From contig NCRB01000023.1 in NCBI GenBank assembly GCA_002894665.1, forward strand, positions 1 through 36,167: a stretch of DNA of 36,167 nucleotides. Direction: 5' to 3'. The translations under genes and the position numbers were made by a program. The notes beneath the pieces were generated by a model. That model worked only from the letters and a program-made list of their open reading frames with translations. It searched no databases and was not told the origin of the DNA. Positions 8,823 through 17,124 of this stretch are shown piece by piece (position 1 is the first letter of the stretch; the number at the start of each line of letters is the position of its first letter). This DNA is from Salinivenus iranica (GTDB lineage: Bacteria > Bacteroidota > Rhodothermia > Rhodothermales > Salinibacteraceae).

Positions 8823-9023
8823 TTACAGCGCCTGGTAGATGAACAGTGTAAGGAGCAGGAGCCCCGCGAGGTACAACAGCCCAATCGGGCTCCGGCGCTC
8901 GGAGCGGGATCGGCGTGCCCGCATCCGGCGCTTCAACTCCCGATCCTCATCGTCGTCCGGGTTGTAGTACCGCGGTTCGTAGTCGAACGAGCGGGGCCCG
9001 CGACCGGAGCGAAACAGACCCAT
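8823..9023 (-). CDS. Small C-tail-anchored membrane protein next to mutL
   Basis: A 66-residue protein from the ATG at 9023. It begins MGLFRSGRGPRSFDYEPRYY, continues with an acidic then very basic stretch (RRMRARRSRSERR), and ends in one hydrophobic helix (GLLYLAGLLLLTLFIYQAL). It would therefore be anchored by its C-terminus, with the charged part in the cytoplasm. Small proteins with a similar F-x-Y-x-PRYY segment sit beside mutL in many Bacteroidota, as I recall, and are sometimes mislabelled 'riboflavin synthase beta subunit'. Function is unknown. It lies 21 bp upstream of mutL and downstream of cdsA on the same strand. A longer reading from 9071 is possible but adds unconvincing residues. 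Confidence 0.7.
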   Translation of the reverse strand: MGLFRSGRGPRSFDYEPRYYNPDDDEDRELKRRMRARRSRSERRSPIGLLYLAGLLLLTLFIYQAL

Positions 9024-9109
9024 GAATCCATCAGGTTCGTCACACAGACAAAGGAGGAGTGGTACCTCCACCCGAAAGGCGACGTTCCCCTGGCCCCGCC
9101 TCCGACGCC

Positions 9110-9925
9110 CTAAAAGAGCCCCGTCAGGTGCAGGTAGACGTAGATCAGAGGGGCCGCAACGGCCAGCGCGTCAAAACGGTCGAGCACCCCGCCGTGCCCG
9201 GGCAGCAGGCCGCTGGAGTCCTCCGTGTCGGTCGAGCGCTTCAACTGACTTTCCAGCAGGTCCCCGACCTGTCCCACGCCGCCGCCCAGCACCGCAAGCA
9301 TCGCCACATCGACCCAGCCGAGAAACGGGACCAGCACGAATTTGCCCGCAACCGCCACGAGCACCGCCGCCCCAAATCCGCCCAGCGTCCCCTCCCACGT
9401 TTTGTCCGGGGAGATGTCGGGGGCAAGGGGACGCTCCCCCAGCCACGTGCCCACATAGTACGCAAAAATATCGGTCGCCCACACCAGCAGGAGCGTGAGC
9501 ACCACCAACCAGAACGCCGCGCGCACCTCCACGCCCGGGATATACTCGTTCCGCAGAAGAACCAGGCTGCCGAGCAACCCGGTCGGGTAGAGTGCCCCCA
9601 TCACGGTAATGCCCAGGCTCGGCAGAAACTGCTCCCGTGGCACGAGAAACGGCGCCGCGACGACGTAGGCGAGCAGCCCAAGCGCGAGCCCCGGCCAGAA
9701 CCACGGCGCGCCCAGGCTTGCCACGACGAGCGCCCCCAGCACCAGCCCGCTCCCAACACTGGGATCGGCTCCCGCCTGCTGGGCCATCCGGTAGAGCTCC
9801 ATTTGCCCCACGAGTCCGACGAGCGCGATCGCCACCGCGAAGCTCGCCCCGCCCGTATACGCGAGGGCAAGGGCGATCGGCGCGCCGACGAGGGCGGTTA
9901 CAATGCGTTGAAGGTCTTCGCTCAC
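9110..9925 (-). CDS. cdsA: Phosphatidate cytidylyltransferase
   Basis: An integral membrane enzyme (271 residues) that makes CDP-diacylglycerol from phosphatidate and CTP, the branch point for bacterial phospholipid synthesis. The C-terminal part carries the CdsA signature, with SQLKRSTDTEDSS followed by GLLPGHGGVLDRFDAL. The remainder is about eight hydrophobic segments, as usual. The frame is open to a TTG at 9973, but the GTG at 9925 (SEDLQRIVTALVG follows) matches the usual CdsA N-terminus just before the first membrane helix, so I prefer it. Gene order is DUF2007, cdsA, small protein, mutL. Confidence 0.93.
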   Translation of the reverse strand: MSEDLQRIVTALVGAPIALALAYTGGASFAVAIALVGLVGQMELYRMAQQAGADPSVGSGLVLGALVVASLGAPWFWPGLALGLLAYVVAAPFLVPREQFLPSLGITVMGALYPTGLLGSLVLLRNEYIPGVEVRAAFWLVVLTLLLVWATDIFAYYVGTWLGERPLAPDISPDKTWEGTLGGFGAAVLVAVAGKFVLVPFLGWVDVAMLAVLGGGVGQVGDLLESQLKRSTDTEDSSGLLPGHGGVLDRFDALAVAAPLIYVYLHLTGLF

Positions 9926-10023
9926 GGATACAATTCGGTTCGATCGGGGGGGAACATACGAAAGAGTCACCAACGAAGGCCGCGCAGGAGACTACTGTTG
10001 TGTCAAACCTCAATGTTGTGTTT

Positions 10024-10073
10024 GTCATCCCGGCCAAGCCCCGAAGGCTTTCGGGGCGCCGAGCCGGGATGAC
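10024..10073. repeat. REP-like two-tier palindrome
   Basis: The outer arms GTCATCCCGGC (10024-10034) and GCCGGGATGAC (10063-10073) are perfect inverted repeats of 11 bp. Inside lies a second perfect pair, GCCCCGAA (10038-10045) and TTCGGGGC (10050-10057), around a 4-base loop. The core resembles GTCATCCCGGC-type extragenic palindromes known from many bacterial genomes. It sits in the cdsA-DUF2007 gap and is not followed by a T-run on either strand. No second copy was seen in this window. Confidence 0.6.
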
Positions 10074-10115
10074 AGGGTGCGATTTTTCTGTGGAAGAATC
10101 ACGGTTGACACGGCA

Positions 10116-10490
10116 CTACTCCTCGTCCTCCTTTTCCTCCTCTTCCTCTTCGGGCGGACGGAAGTTCATGTGCTCGTGCCCGGAGTCGAGCTTCGAGTCT
10201 TGTTCCGGCGTGTTGGCCGCCGGCGCATCCGGATCGGCCCCCAGAGCAGCCGCCTCCAGCTCCTCCTCCGAGAGCTCCTCGCCCAGAAGAGAGACGGCCT
10301 CGTCCGCCCGATCCGGCGGCACCATCACGTGCACCCGCGCCAGGTCCCCAACATTGAGGTTGAAGGCATGGTCGCGCTGCGTGAGCACCACAGCCGGAAT
10401 ACCGCCATCATCAAGCCGGTCGCGCACCAGATCGGCCTCATAGTCCGTACCGGTACGGAATACACTCACCCAGTCTTCTCGCTTGCCCAT
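10116..10490 (-). CDS. DUF2007-domain protein
   Basis: A 124-residue soluble protein. Residues ~1-75 match the DUF2007 'putative signal-transducing' fold: WVSVFRTGTDYEADLVRDRL, then AVVLTQRD, VHVMVPPDRADEAVSLL. These small proteins resemble a ferredoxin-like or PII-like fold and have no established function. The C-terminus is a long acidic tail ending in PEEEEEEKEDEE, in line with the acidic proteome of a salt-in halophile. The ATG at 10490 directly precedes the domain. It lies 46 bp downstream of the CPBP gene and probably belongs to the same transcript. Confidence 0.8.
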   Translation of the reverse strand: MGKREDWVSVFRTGTDYEADLVRDRLDDGGIPAVVLTQRDHAFNLNVGDLARVHVMVPPDRADEAVSLLGEELSEEELEAAALGADPDAPAANTPEQDSKLDSGHEHMNFRPPEEEEEEKEDEE

Positions 10491-10536
10491 AATGACGCTG
10501 CGTAGCTACTCAAAAAAACCGTGTGGGGCCGCCGCC

Positions 10537-11547
10537 CTACTCCGACGACTGCAGGCGACGCGCCAGCGGGTTCAAAACATAGAGAACGCCACCGACAATC
10601 ACGAACCCACCCAGGACCACGTACCAGGGCAGCGACATTCCTTCCAGACTCTCCATGTCCAACTCGGGGCGGCGCTGGGCGAGGTGGGCCGCCACCACCG
10701 CAATTCCGTTGTGGAGCAGGTGCACCAACACCGCGGGCCACAGGCTGCCCGTCCGCCACGTTAGGTACGCCAGAAAGATACCAATCACAGCCAGCGGAAG
10801 CACTTGCGACGGACGCAGGTGGTACAGCCCAAAGAGAACCCCCGATAGCAGAATGCCACCGCCCGCGCCCGCCGCCCGCTCAAACTGCCGCTGCGCGTAG
10901 CCGCGAAACAGAATCTCTTCGCAGAGGGCCGGGACGAGCGCCAGCATCGTCACGTTAAACCCCAGGCCCAGATTGCTTTCCAGGACCTTCTGAATCATCT
11001 GGAGCTGGGATTCTTCGAGCATACGGATGCCCTCGGGCATCGGCAGGGCCTGATTCAGTTGGGCGAGCCATTGCACTACGGGCTGAAGGCCCAACACCCC
11101 GATGCCGGCCAGGAGCAGAAACCGGGAATCCACTCCCCGTATGCGAAGATAGCTGAGCCACTGCCGGGCGTGGAGCCGGGCCGCCAGGAGCGCCGGCACC
11201 GCCAGCCCCAGCACCTGCCCCACGCTGTTGCTCACGATCAGCTCTCGGGTGTAGAGGTCCAGCAATCGGGTCGGATCATTCATCGAACTGAGCGAGGCCA
11301 TGCCGCCCTCGGCCAGCACAATTTGCACGACCAACACAACCGGCGTGACGAAGAACTGAAACAGAATGAAGGCCGCCCCAAGCCCCAGCAGCCCGGTCAC
11401 AAACCCGAGCGTAGCCGGATCCACAGCCGTCCGCTCTAGTGGGCCGTTGAGGGCCACCGGTCGACGGGCCCAGGGATCTGCCAAGACAGCGATCGACCGG
11501 GGGGTGCGATCGACCGGCGAGCCGTTCGTGTCGGGGGAGGAAGCCAT
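10537..11547 (-). CDS. CPBP-family intramembrane glutamic endopeptidase
   Basis: A 336-residue multi-pass membrane protein of the CPBP (CAAX protease and bacteriocin-processing, ABI) family. The diagnostic motifs are EEILFRGYAQRQFE (E210, E211, R215) and, after a GGILLSGVLFG helix, the histidine in GLYHLRPS (H243). A third motif, with HLLHNGI, sits near the end. Such proteins are Rce1-like membrane proteases; substrates in non-bacteriocin contexts are mostly unknown. The ATG at 11547 (MASSPDTNGSP) is chosen because the open frame further upstream to 11778 runs antisense through the tRNA gene and is not protein-like. It heads the minus-strand series running to ansA. Confidence 0.88.
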   Translation of the reverse strand: MASSPDTNGSPVDRTPRSIAVLADPWARRPVALNGPLERTAVDPATLGFVTGLLGLGAAFILFQFFVTPVVLVVQIVLAEGGMASLSSMNDPTRLLDLYTRELIVSNSVGQVLGLAVPALLAARLHARQWLSYLRIRGVDSRFLLLAGIGVLGLQPVVQWLAQLNQALPMPEGIRMLEESQLQMIQKVLESNLGLGFNVTMLALVPALCEEILFRGYAQRQFERAAGAGGGILLSGVLFGLYHLRPSQVLPLAVIGIFLAYLTWRTGSLWPAVLVHLLHNGIAVVAAHLAQRRPELDMESLEGMSLPWYVVLGGFVIVGGVLYVLNPLARRLQSSE

Positions 11548-11633
11548 CCAGGGAATGAATCTTGGAAGAGAAACGTGCGGGACCGCGGGGCAGTGCCCAT
11601 CACCGGAACATTCCGCCCCACGAGATCGAACAG

Positions 11634-11639
11634 TATAAT
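11634..11639 (+). promoter_or_regulatory. Candidate -10 element for the tRNA-Arg gene
   Basis: TATAAT lies 35 bases upstream of the tRNA 5' end. With a 17-base spacer, the -35 position (11611-11616) reads TTCCGC, a weak match to TTGACA. It is plausible as the tRNA promoter by position only. Confidence 0.4.
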
Positions 11640-11673
11640 CGGAATAATCCGGGGTGCCAACTGGCCCCTCCCT

Positions 11674-11747
11674 GCGCTCGTAGCTCAGTCGGACAGAGCA
11701 TCGGTTTCCGGTACCGAAGGCCGGGGGTTCGAATCCTCCCGAGCGCA
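11674..11747 (+). tRNA. tRNA-Arg (anticodon CCG)
   Basis: A complete 74-base cloverleaf. The acceptor stem is GCGCTCG/CGAGCGC with discriminator A. The D stem is GCTC/GAGC. The anticodon stem TCGGT/ACCGA closes the loop TTCCGGT, so the anticodon is CCG (reads CGG, arginine). The T arm is GGGGG-TTCGAAT-CCTCC. CCA is not encoded. It lies divergent to the CPBP gene and has its own terminator. Confidence 0.95.
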
Positions 11748-11759
11748 CACCTCCGAAAC

Positions 11760-11810
11760 CGCCTCTCAGCGCCTGCAACCGTCGATGCTGCAGCGTGAGA
11801 GGCGTTTTTT
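11760..11810 (+). terminator. Rho-independent terminator after tRNA-Arg
   Basis: The arms CGCCTCTCA (11760-11768) and TGAGAGGCG (11796-11804) pair perfectly. Further inner pairing (CTGCA with TGCAG) shortens the loop. Six T residues follow at 11805-11810. This is a classic strong terminator 12 bases after the tRNA. Confidence 0.88.
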
Positions 11811-12228
11811 ATTGGCCTCCTGGCGGAAGCAACTGTCAGGCTATGTGAAGCGATCGCAGCTCGTATAAAGGGTTATGGGGAAGCGGTGGGGACGCGATTG
11901 GTTGGCTCTCCGTTTTCGTTTTACCTGTCTTCCGGGCCAATAGTGCCGCGTCTGGCAGATTCGACACACCGGGCCCCTGCGCCGCCACCCAGACATTTTC
12001 CAGCGGTCCGTCTCGTCTCTTCGTCTCTCGCGGGGACCGGTCCGCTTCTTGAACACACCCCCGACCGTCTCGATCACCGAAACGCCGCCCCAAACCCTTC
12101 CGCGCCCCCTGGTCGCGCTACCCGTCCTAAAGAGGACCCCGGGGCGGGAGAAAAAGGAGCGGGCCGACTGCTCCGGGGCCGTCCGAGTCCCTTGATGAAC
12201 GCAGGCGATTGACGAAAGAAAAAGAGGC
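11811..12228. other. Intergenic region between tRNA terminator and sbcC
   Basis: A 418-base stretch with no convincing gene on either strand. Open frames here give arginine- and proline-rich translations typical of noncoding high-GC DNA. The only structure I support in it is the sbcC terminator at 12151-12174. No duplicate of the tRNA 3' end, integrase or att-like repeat was found. Confidence 0.6.
12151..12174 (-). terminator. Rho-independent terminator of sbcC
   Basis: Read on the minus strand, GGAGC (12174-12170) and GCTCC (12160-12156) form a stem around a 9-base loop, followed directly by five T residues. It lies about 55 bases after the sbcC stop codon. The stem is short, so strength is moderate. 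Confidence 0.6.
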
Positions 12229-15200
12229 TCAGGCCTGCATCGAAAGCGTGCTTCCTTCCTGCGTCTGCTCCACCTCCAGCCGGGTGGACACGCGCTGCTT
12301 GAGATCGGAAACGTGCGAGATGATGCCAACCATGCGCCCGGTGTCTCGCAGGTCACTGAGCGCCTCCATCGCCCGGTCCAGCGCCTCCGGATCGAGACTG
12401 CCAAAGCCCTCGTCGATGAAGATGGTCTCCAGATGACGCCCCCCGGAACGGCCCTGCACCACGTCGCTCAATCCTAGGGCCAGCGAAAGCGCCGCCATGA
12501 ATCCCTCGCCCCCCGAGAGCGTTGCTACCGGCCGCTTCTCCCCCGTGTAGGCGTCGTGGACCAGCAGGTCCAGGCCCGAGCCACTGCGCCGGTCGCCCAC
12601 GTCCTCCGACCGGAGGAGCCGATACCGATTCTGCGTCATGTGGGCGATGTGCTCGTTGGCCACACTGAGCACCTCCTCCAGCCGCGTGGCAAGCACAAAG
12701 CGCTGCAGGCTCATCCGGCTCTCGTTGTCTCCTCGGGCCAACTTGGAAAGGAAGCCCACCTGGCGATACCGCTCGTCGGCTTCTTGAAGAGCCTCTTCGA
12801 TGTCCTCAATGGCCTGAAGGGTTTCCTCGATTTCCTCCACCTTCACTTCCAGCTTGGTCGTCCTCTCCTTCACCTTGTCCAGCTCCTCCTCCAGGGACTC
12901 GACGGTGTCTTTCGCCCCCTCCACGTCGGGCTCCTCCACGTTTTCGGCGGCCTCCTCCGCACGCGCCTTCCGGTCGGTGGCCGCTGCCCAGCGCTCTTCA
13001 AAGTCCTGAACCTCTTCCTTCAGCGACTCCCGCTCGTCTTTGTCCCGGCGCGCATCCTCGAAAGCCGTTTTGTTCTCGAAGCCATTCGCCCGAAGCGCCT
13101 TCTCAAATCGCGCCTGCGCCTCGCCGAGCCGCTCGGCGGCCTGCTGGGCCGCGTTCTGTTTGCTAAGCGCCGACTGCTTCTTCTCGGCTCGTTCCTCCCG
13201 GGCGTCCTGCACGGCGGACTCGGCCTCCTGCAGGGCCTCCTCTAGAGCCGCCAGCTCCGAGGTGGTCTCGTCAAGCGCCTCTTCCAGGGCCTCCTGTGAG
13301 GCAACCTCCTCCGGAAGCCGCCCCCGGATCGTGTCGGCCTTCGAGCTGAGACCGTCCATCTCGCTTTCCAGGTCGTCGATCTCCTCGTCCAGTTCCTCAA
13401 TTTCCTTCTCCAGCGCCTCCACTTCGTTCTCTCGCTCTTGAATGTTCTCGGCCAGCGTCTCCCCCTCGTCGGCGGCGGCCCGCGCCTCCGCGAGCGCCTC
13501 TTCGGCGGCCGCAAAGTCGGCGTCGATCTCCTCCCGGGTCTTCTCGTCGAGGGCGGCATGGTTCTCCTTGAGGCTTTTGACCTCCGTCTGCTTTTCCGTG
13601 AGCGCGGATTGGGCTTCTGCGACGGCCGACTCCGCCTCGTCGAGCGCCTCCCGGGCATCTTCCGTCTCCACCCGAGCGTCGGCGATCTCTTCTTCACCCG
13701 GCACGTCGCGCTCCTCATGCGCAGGGGCGGGGTGCTCCTCCGATCCGCACACCGGGCACGGCTCGCCCTCGGTCAGGCCCGCAGCCAGCGCCGACGCGTA
13801 GGCGTCCCGGCGCTGCTCCTCCAGGGCCTTCAGATCCTCTGCCGCCTCCTGAACGGCCCCCTCCCGGGCATCCCGCTTCTCGCGGGCCTCCGCTAGGGCC
13901 GCCTCCGCCTCTTCAACCGCGTCCTCCTTTTCCTCCAGCTCTGATGCCTTCTCCCTCAGGGTCTCCGCCTCCTCGTATTCTTTCTGGAGCAGGTCTTCCC
14001 TTCCCGCGACGTCCTCCGTCTCCTCCAAGGCCTCCCGCTGGTCTTCCAGCTCCGCTTCCAGGGTCGCTTTCTCGTCCTCCGCCTCTTCGCGCCTCCCAGT
14101 AAGCTGCTCTTTCTTCTTACGGCGATCCGTCAGCGCCACTTCAACCTCCTCCAGGGTTTCGATCTCTTCCTCCAGGCCCTCCAAGCGTGTGTTCTTCTCC
14201 CGGAGCGCCTCCCGCTCCTCGTCGCGCTGCCTCTCCGCCTCCAGATCGTTCTCGGCCGTTTCGAGGGCCTCCTGTGCCTCTTCCAGGGCCGTCTGGGCGG
14301 AGAGTGCCTCCGCGTCTGCCGCCTGTTTCTCATCACGCCGCGTCTGGAGATCCTCCTCGACGGGCGCCACTTCGGCGGCCCGCTGTGCATCGTCGAGCCG
14401 CTGCTTGCGCGCCTCGTGGCCCCCTCGTTCGTCCCGGAGTTCCTCGACGGCGGTCCGGGCGGCCTCAAGCTCGTTCAGGGTCTCCCGGGCGGACTTCGCC
14501 TGCTCAAGCGCCTCGCGGGCCGACTCGTACCGGTTGGAGAGGTCCTCTTTGCTCTCCCTCGTCTCCGCCAGATTCGATTTGGTCTCCGCCCGTTTCTCCG
14601 TCAGCTCCTCCACGTCCTCCGCCCCCTGGCGAGCCAGCTCCTCCCGTTTCTTTTCCCGCAGGCGTTGGACGTCGCCCTCGGCCTCCGATGCCATCTCCTT
14701 CAGGAGGTCCTGGAGGCGCTCGTATCGACCGGTTTCAAAGAGCACCTTGAGAATGTCCTCTCGCTCCGACGAGCCGGCCGAGAGGAAGGCGCGGAATTTG
14801 CCTTGCGGCAAGACCACCACCTGTCGAAACTGCTCGTGCGCCAGCCCCAGGAGATCCTCGACGGCGCGGTCCACGTCTCGCTTGCCATCGGCGATGGGCT
14901 CGCCGTCCGACCCCGGCGTCTCCGCCTCTGAACGGTCGTAGAGCGTGGCCTGCTCGCTCTTGGAGGTCGTGCCCTCTCCTCGCTTCTTGGCCAGCGCCTG
15001 CTGCGGGCGCCGCCGCACCCGATAACGCGTCTCCCCGAGCCGAAAGTCGAGGGTCACCTCCGTCGGGTCGTTCGGCGTCGCAAAGTCGCTTCGCATCTCG
15101 TCCCCGTCCCGCTCGCTGCCGGAGGTCTCGCCGTAGAGCGCAAAGCAAATCGCGTCGAGAAGCGTCGACTTGCCCGACCCGGTGGCCCCGTGGATGAGGA

Positions 15201-15291
15201 AAAGCTGGCGGGCCCCCAACTGTTCGAAGTCAACCGTTTGCGGCTCGGTGTACGGGCCAAACTCATTGAGTTCGAGGCGCTCGGGGGTCAT
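12229..15291 (-). CDS. sbcC: Exonuclease SbcC (Rad50-type ATPase)
   Basis: A 1020-residue SMC-like ATPase, the partner of SbcD in processing DNA ends, hairpins and protein-blocked ends. The Walker A is GATGSGKS (residues 35-42), followed by a Q-loop region VVLPQGKFRAFL. Two long, very Glu-rich coiled-coil arms flank the zinc hook CPVCGSEEHP near residue 511. The ABC signature LSGGEGFMAALSLALGLSDV lies near 925 and the Walker B IFIDEGFGSLD near 957. Length matches the family (E. coli 1048). The ATG at 15291 is right at the conserved LELNEFGPY. sbcD is upstream on the same strand but is separated by 637 bp holding toxin-antitoxin remains, which is unusual because sbcD and sbcC are normally adjacent. 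Confidence 0.95.
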   Translation of the reverse strand: MTPERLELNEFGPYTEPQTVDFEQLGARQLFLIHGATGSGKSTLLDAICFALYGETSGSERDGDEMRSDFATPNDPTEVTLDFRLGETRYRVRRRPQQALAKKRGEGTTSKSEQATLYDRSEAETPGSDGEPIADGKRDVDRAVEDLLGLAHEQFRQVVVLPQGKFRAFLSAGSSEREDILKVLFETGRYERLQDLLKEMASEAEGDVQRLREKKREELARQGAEDVEELTEKRAETKSNLAETRESKEDLSNRYESAREALEQAKSARETLNELEAARTAVEELRDERGGHEARKQRLDDAQRAAEVAPVEEDLQTRRDEKQAADAEALSAQTALEEAQEALETAENDLEAERQRDEEREALREKNTRLEGLEEEIETLEEVEVALTDRRKKKEQLTGRREEAEDEKATLEAELEDQREALEETEDVAGREDLLQKEYEEAETLREKASELEEKEDAVEEAEAALAEAREKRDAREGAVQEAAEDLKALEEQRRDAYASALAAGLTEGEPCPVCGSEEHPAPAHEERDVPGEEEIADARVETEDAREALDEAESAVAEAQSALTEKQTEVKSLKENHAALDEKTREEIDADFAAAEEALAEARAAADEGETLAENIQERENEVEALEKEIEELDEEIDDLESEMDGLSSKADTIRGRLPEEVASQEALEEALDETTSELAALEEALQEAESAVQDAREERAEKKQSALSKQNAAQQAAERLGEAQARFEKALRANGFENKTAFEDARRDKDERESLKEEVQDFEERWAAATDRKARAEEAAENVEEPDVEGAKDTVESLEEELDKVKERTTKLEVKVEEIEETLQAIEDIEEALQEADERYRQVGFLSKLARGDNESRMSLQRFVLATRLEEVLSVANEHIAHMTQNRYRLLRSEDVGDRRSGSGLDLLVHDAYTGEKRPVATLSGGEGFMAALSLALGLSDVVQGRSGGRHLETIFIDEGFGSLDPEALDRAMEALSDLRDTGRMVGIISHVSDLKQRVSTRLEVEQTQEGSTLSMQA

Positions 15292-15380
15292 CGCGGATGT
15301 GGTGAGCGGTGGAGTTGAAGCGGAAAAAAGTGAAGCGGGACCCCGAAGAGGAATCGTTCCAGCAGAACCGGGGCATTCAA

Positions 15381-15612
15381 TCAGTCCCTCGAACCTTCAT
15401 TCAGCATCGCCTGGACCGTCTGCTTGGGCGGAGGAAGATCGTTCTCAATACCGTTCCAAACTTCGTCGAGATCAATGCCCATATACTCGTGGATGAGGGT
15501 GCCCCGGAATCCATCAATCCGACGCCATGGCACCTGGTCGTACCGTTCAGGAAGCTCGGGAGAGCTGCTTCACCGCTTCCCCGATCCCCTCAAAGTTACG
15601 GATGATCGCATC
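15381..15612 (-). pseudogene. Decayed HepT-like (DUF86) HEPN toxin, C-terminal remnant
   Basis: No intact frame remains, but two minus-strand pieces match HepT-type HEPN proteins. The first (15612 to ~15553) reads DAIIRNFEGIGEAVKQLS and then meets a stop. One frame over, ELPERYDQVPWRRIDGF continues into RGTLIHEYMGIDLDEVW and IENDLPPPKQ, ending at a TGA at 15381. The catalytic HEPN motif R-x4-H-x-Y (RGTLIHEY) is intact. The N-terminal half (roughly 50 residues) is missing, and a frameshift separates the two pieces. In living systems HepT is an RNase toxin kept silent by AMPylation of the Tyr by its MntA partner, whose remnant lies immediately upstream. Confidence 0.75.
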
Positions 15613-15631
15613 CTAAAGCACAAAGGAGTCG

Positions 15632-15796
15632 TTAAAGGCCGCTCGCCCCCTCTTCCATGTCGACGAGCAAATCGAGGTCGCCATCGGGCCACTCCCCCCC
15701 ACGAGCAGCAGAGCCAAAGAGTCGTCGGTTGTTTGCACCGTGCTCGCGAGCCAGGCGAAGAATCTCGGCCCGGTGATCGTGGATGGCCGAATGCAT
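15632..15796 (-). pseudogene. Truncated MNT nucleotidyltransferase antitoxin (MntA-like)
   Basis: A 54-residue open frame beginning MHSAIHDHRAEILRLAREHG. It carries the nucleotidyltransferase motif LFGSAARGGEWPDGDLDLLV (GS-x9-D-x-D, with both metal-binding aspartates present) and then breaks off at VDMEEGASGL-stop. Normal MNT proteins of this family are about 95-110 residues, so the C-terminal half is gone. The HepT-like remnant follows within 20 bases on the same strand, also lacking its facing half, as if one deletion joined the two genes. It might still be translated, but it lacks the rest of the MNT fold, so I call it a pseudogene. Confidence 0.75.
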
Positions 15797-15928
15797 TGTG
15801 GGGTGTTGTTTCGGTGAAGGGGTCGGTCTCTCTACGCCCGCTCATTCATTTCGATTCTCTGTGTCTTTGGGGCCGTTCTCATTCGGGTCTGGCGTCGCAA
15901 GAATGGCTTCACAAGACAGAACGGACCC

Positions 15929-17080
15929 TCAAGCCTCCCGCTCCTCCTCCCTCAGCCGATCGAAGGCCTCCTCCAACACCGCTCGCTGCCTCTCCGAAAG
16001 ATCCTCGTCCCCGGTGACGTGCGCCGCAAACTCTTCGAAGACCTCTTTCTCGCTCTGGGCCTGAAGGTCGCCGGCCAGCCCGTCCAGACTGCCCCCCTCG
16101 ACCCGGGCCGGGTGCTCGACGTGCAAAGCGTTGGGGTACGTCTCCCGAATGCGGCTCATGGCATCGACGACCGGCCCGTCGTCCTGAAGCGTCACCCAGA
16201 CGTAATCCCGCACGTTCTCGTCGGGCGAGGGGCCTTCTTGAATCTCCGAAAGGGTGCCCTCTACGCGGCGCAGGTCGCGCTCGGGTACCAGTGGAAGCCG
16301 CTCCACCTCACACCCTCCGTCCTCGTCCATCTCCACGAGCGTGACGGACTTCTCGTGGTGGACTTCGTCGAAGGAGTATTTCATGAGGGAGCCGGAATAC
16401 CGAACGTGATCCGTGCCGACCTGCTGGCGGCGGTGCAGGTGGCCGAGGGCCACGTAGTCGAATCCCGCAAAGCGAGAAGGGTGGACGGTCTCGGCTCCCC
16501 CGACCGCGAGAGGCCGCTCCGAGTCGGCCAACGCCCCACCCTGGGCAAAGACGTGCGCAACAGCGATGGACCGCTCCGCGTCGGGGAGGGTCGCGCGGGC
16601 TGCGTCCGCCTGCGCGGCCACCACGTCGTCGTGCGTCTTGATGTCAGTGTCCTCAAACACGTGACGGGCCTGCGGGGGCTCGGTGTAGGGCAGGCCCGCA
16701 ATGTGCACCGGGCCATGCTCGTCCTCAACCGTCACCACGCCCGGCGCCTGCCGGGGCTTACTGAAGACGTGCAGGCCCTGCTCCCGCAGAATGCGCGAGC
16801 CAAAGTCGAGGCGATCGGGGCTGTCGTGGTTCCCGCCAATCATCACGACCGGCGTGTCCCGTTCGATCACCAGCGCCGACAGGGTGTCGTCCAGAAGCTC
16901 AACGGCGTCGGCAGGCGGCACCGACCGATCGTAAACGTCGCCCGCCATGAGGACGACGTCGGGACTCTTCTCGTCAACAATCTCGCAGAGCTGGCGGAGA
17001 AGACCTCGCTGTTCGGTGGTGAGATGCTCACCATGGAGGAGCTTGCCGAGATGCCAGTCGGCGGTGTGGAGGAAGCGCAT
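15929..17080 (-). CDS. sbcD: Exonuclease SbcD (Mre11-type nuclease)
   Basis: A 383-residue calcineurin-like metallophosphoesterase, the Mn2+-dependent nuclease subunit of SbcCD. All phosphoesterase motifs are present: HTADWHLG (D8, H10), AGDVYDRS (D48, D51), GGNHDS (N84, H85) and FDYVALGHLHRRQ. The C-terminal part (from ~270) is the capping and SbcC-binding region, ending in a Glu/Arg-rich helix. The ORF can be read from a TTG at 17086, but the ATG at 17080 (MRFLHTADWH) is the better start. It is 44 bp downstream of the DUF4011 helicase gene on the same strand, suggesting one transcript. Confidence 0.95.
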   Translation of the reverse strand: MRFLHTADWHLGKLLHGEHLTTEQRGLLRQLCEIVDEKSPDVVLMAGDVYDRSVPPADAVELLDDTLSALVIERDTPVVMIGGNHDSPDRLDFGSRILREQGLHVFSKPRQAPGVVTVEDEHGPVHIAGLPYTEPPQARHVFEDTDIKTHDDVVAAQADAARATLPDAERSIAVAHVFAQGGALADSERPLAVGGAETVHPSRFAGFDYVALGHLHRRQQVGTDHVRYSGSLMKYSFDEVHHEKSVTLVEMDEDGGCEVERLPLVPERDLRRVEGTLSEIQEGPSPDENVRDYVWVTLQDDGPVVDAMSRIRETYPNALHVEHPARVEGGSLDGLAGDLQAQSEKEVFEEFAAHVTGDEDLSERQRAVLEEAFDRLREEEREA

Positions 17081-17124
17081 ACGCAATGTCAGTGGATCAG
17101 AAATGGCGAACTGGAGGCAACAGT

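Noticed and set aside
11548-11778. N-terminal extension of the CPBP protein.
   Set aside because: The extension would translate the antisense of the tRNA-Arg gene. The ATG at 11547 gives a normal protein.
11841-12404. Minus-strand open frame after sbcC.
   Set aside because: It overlaps the sbcC end in another frame, is rich in Arg/Gly/Ser, and has no motif.
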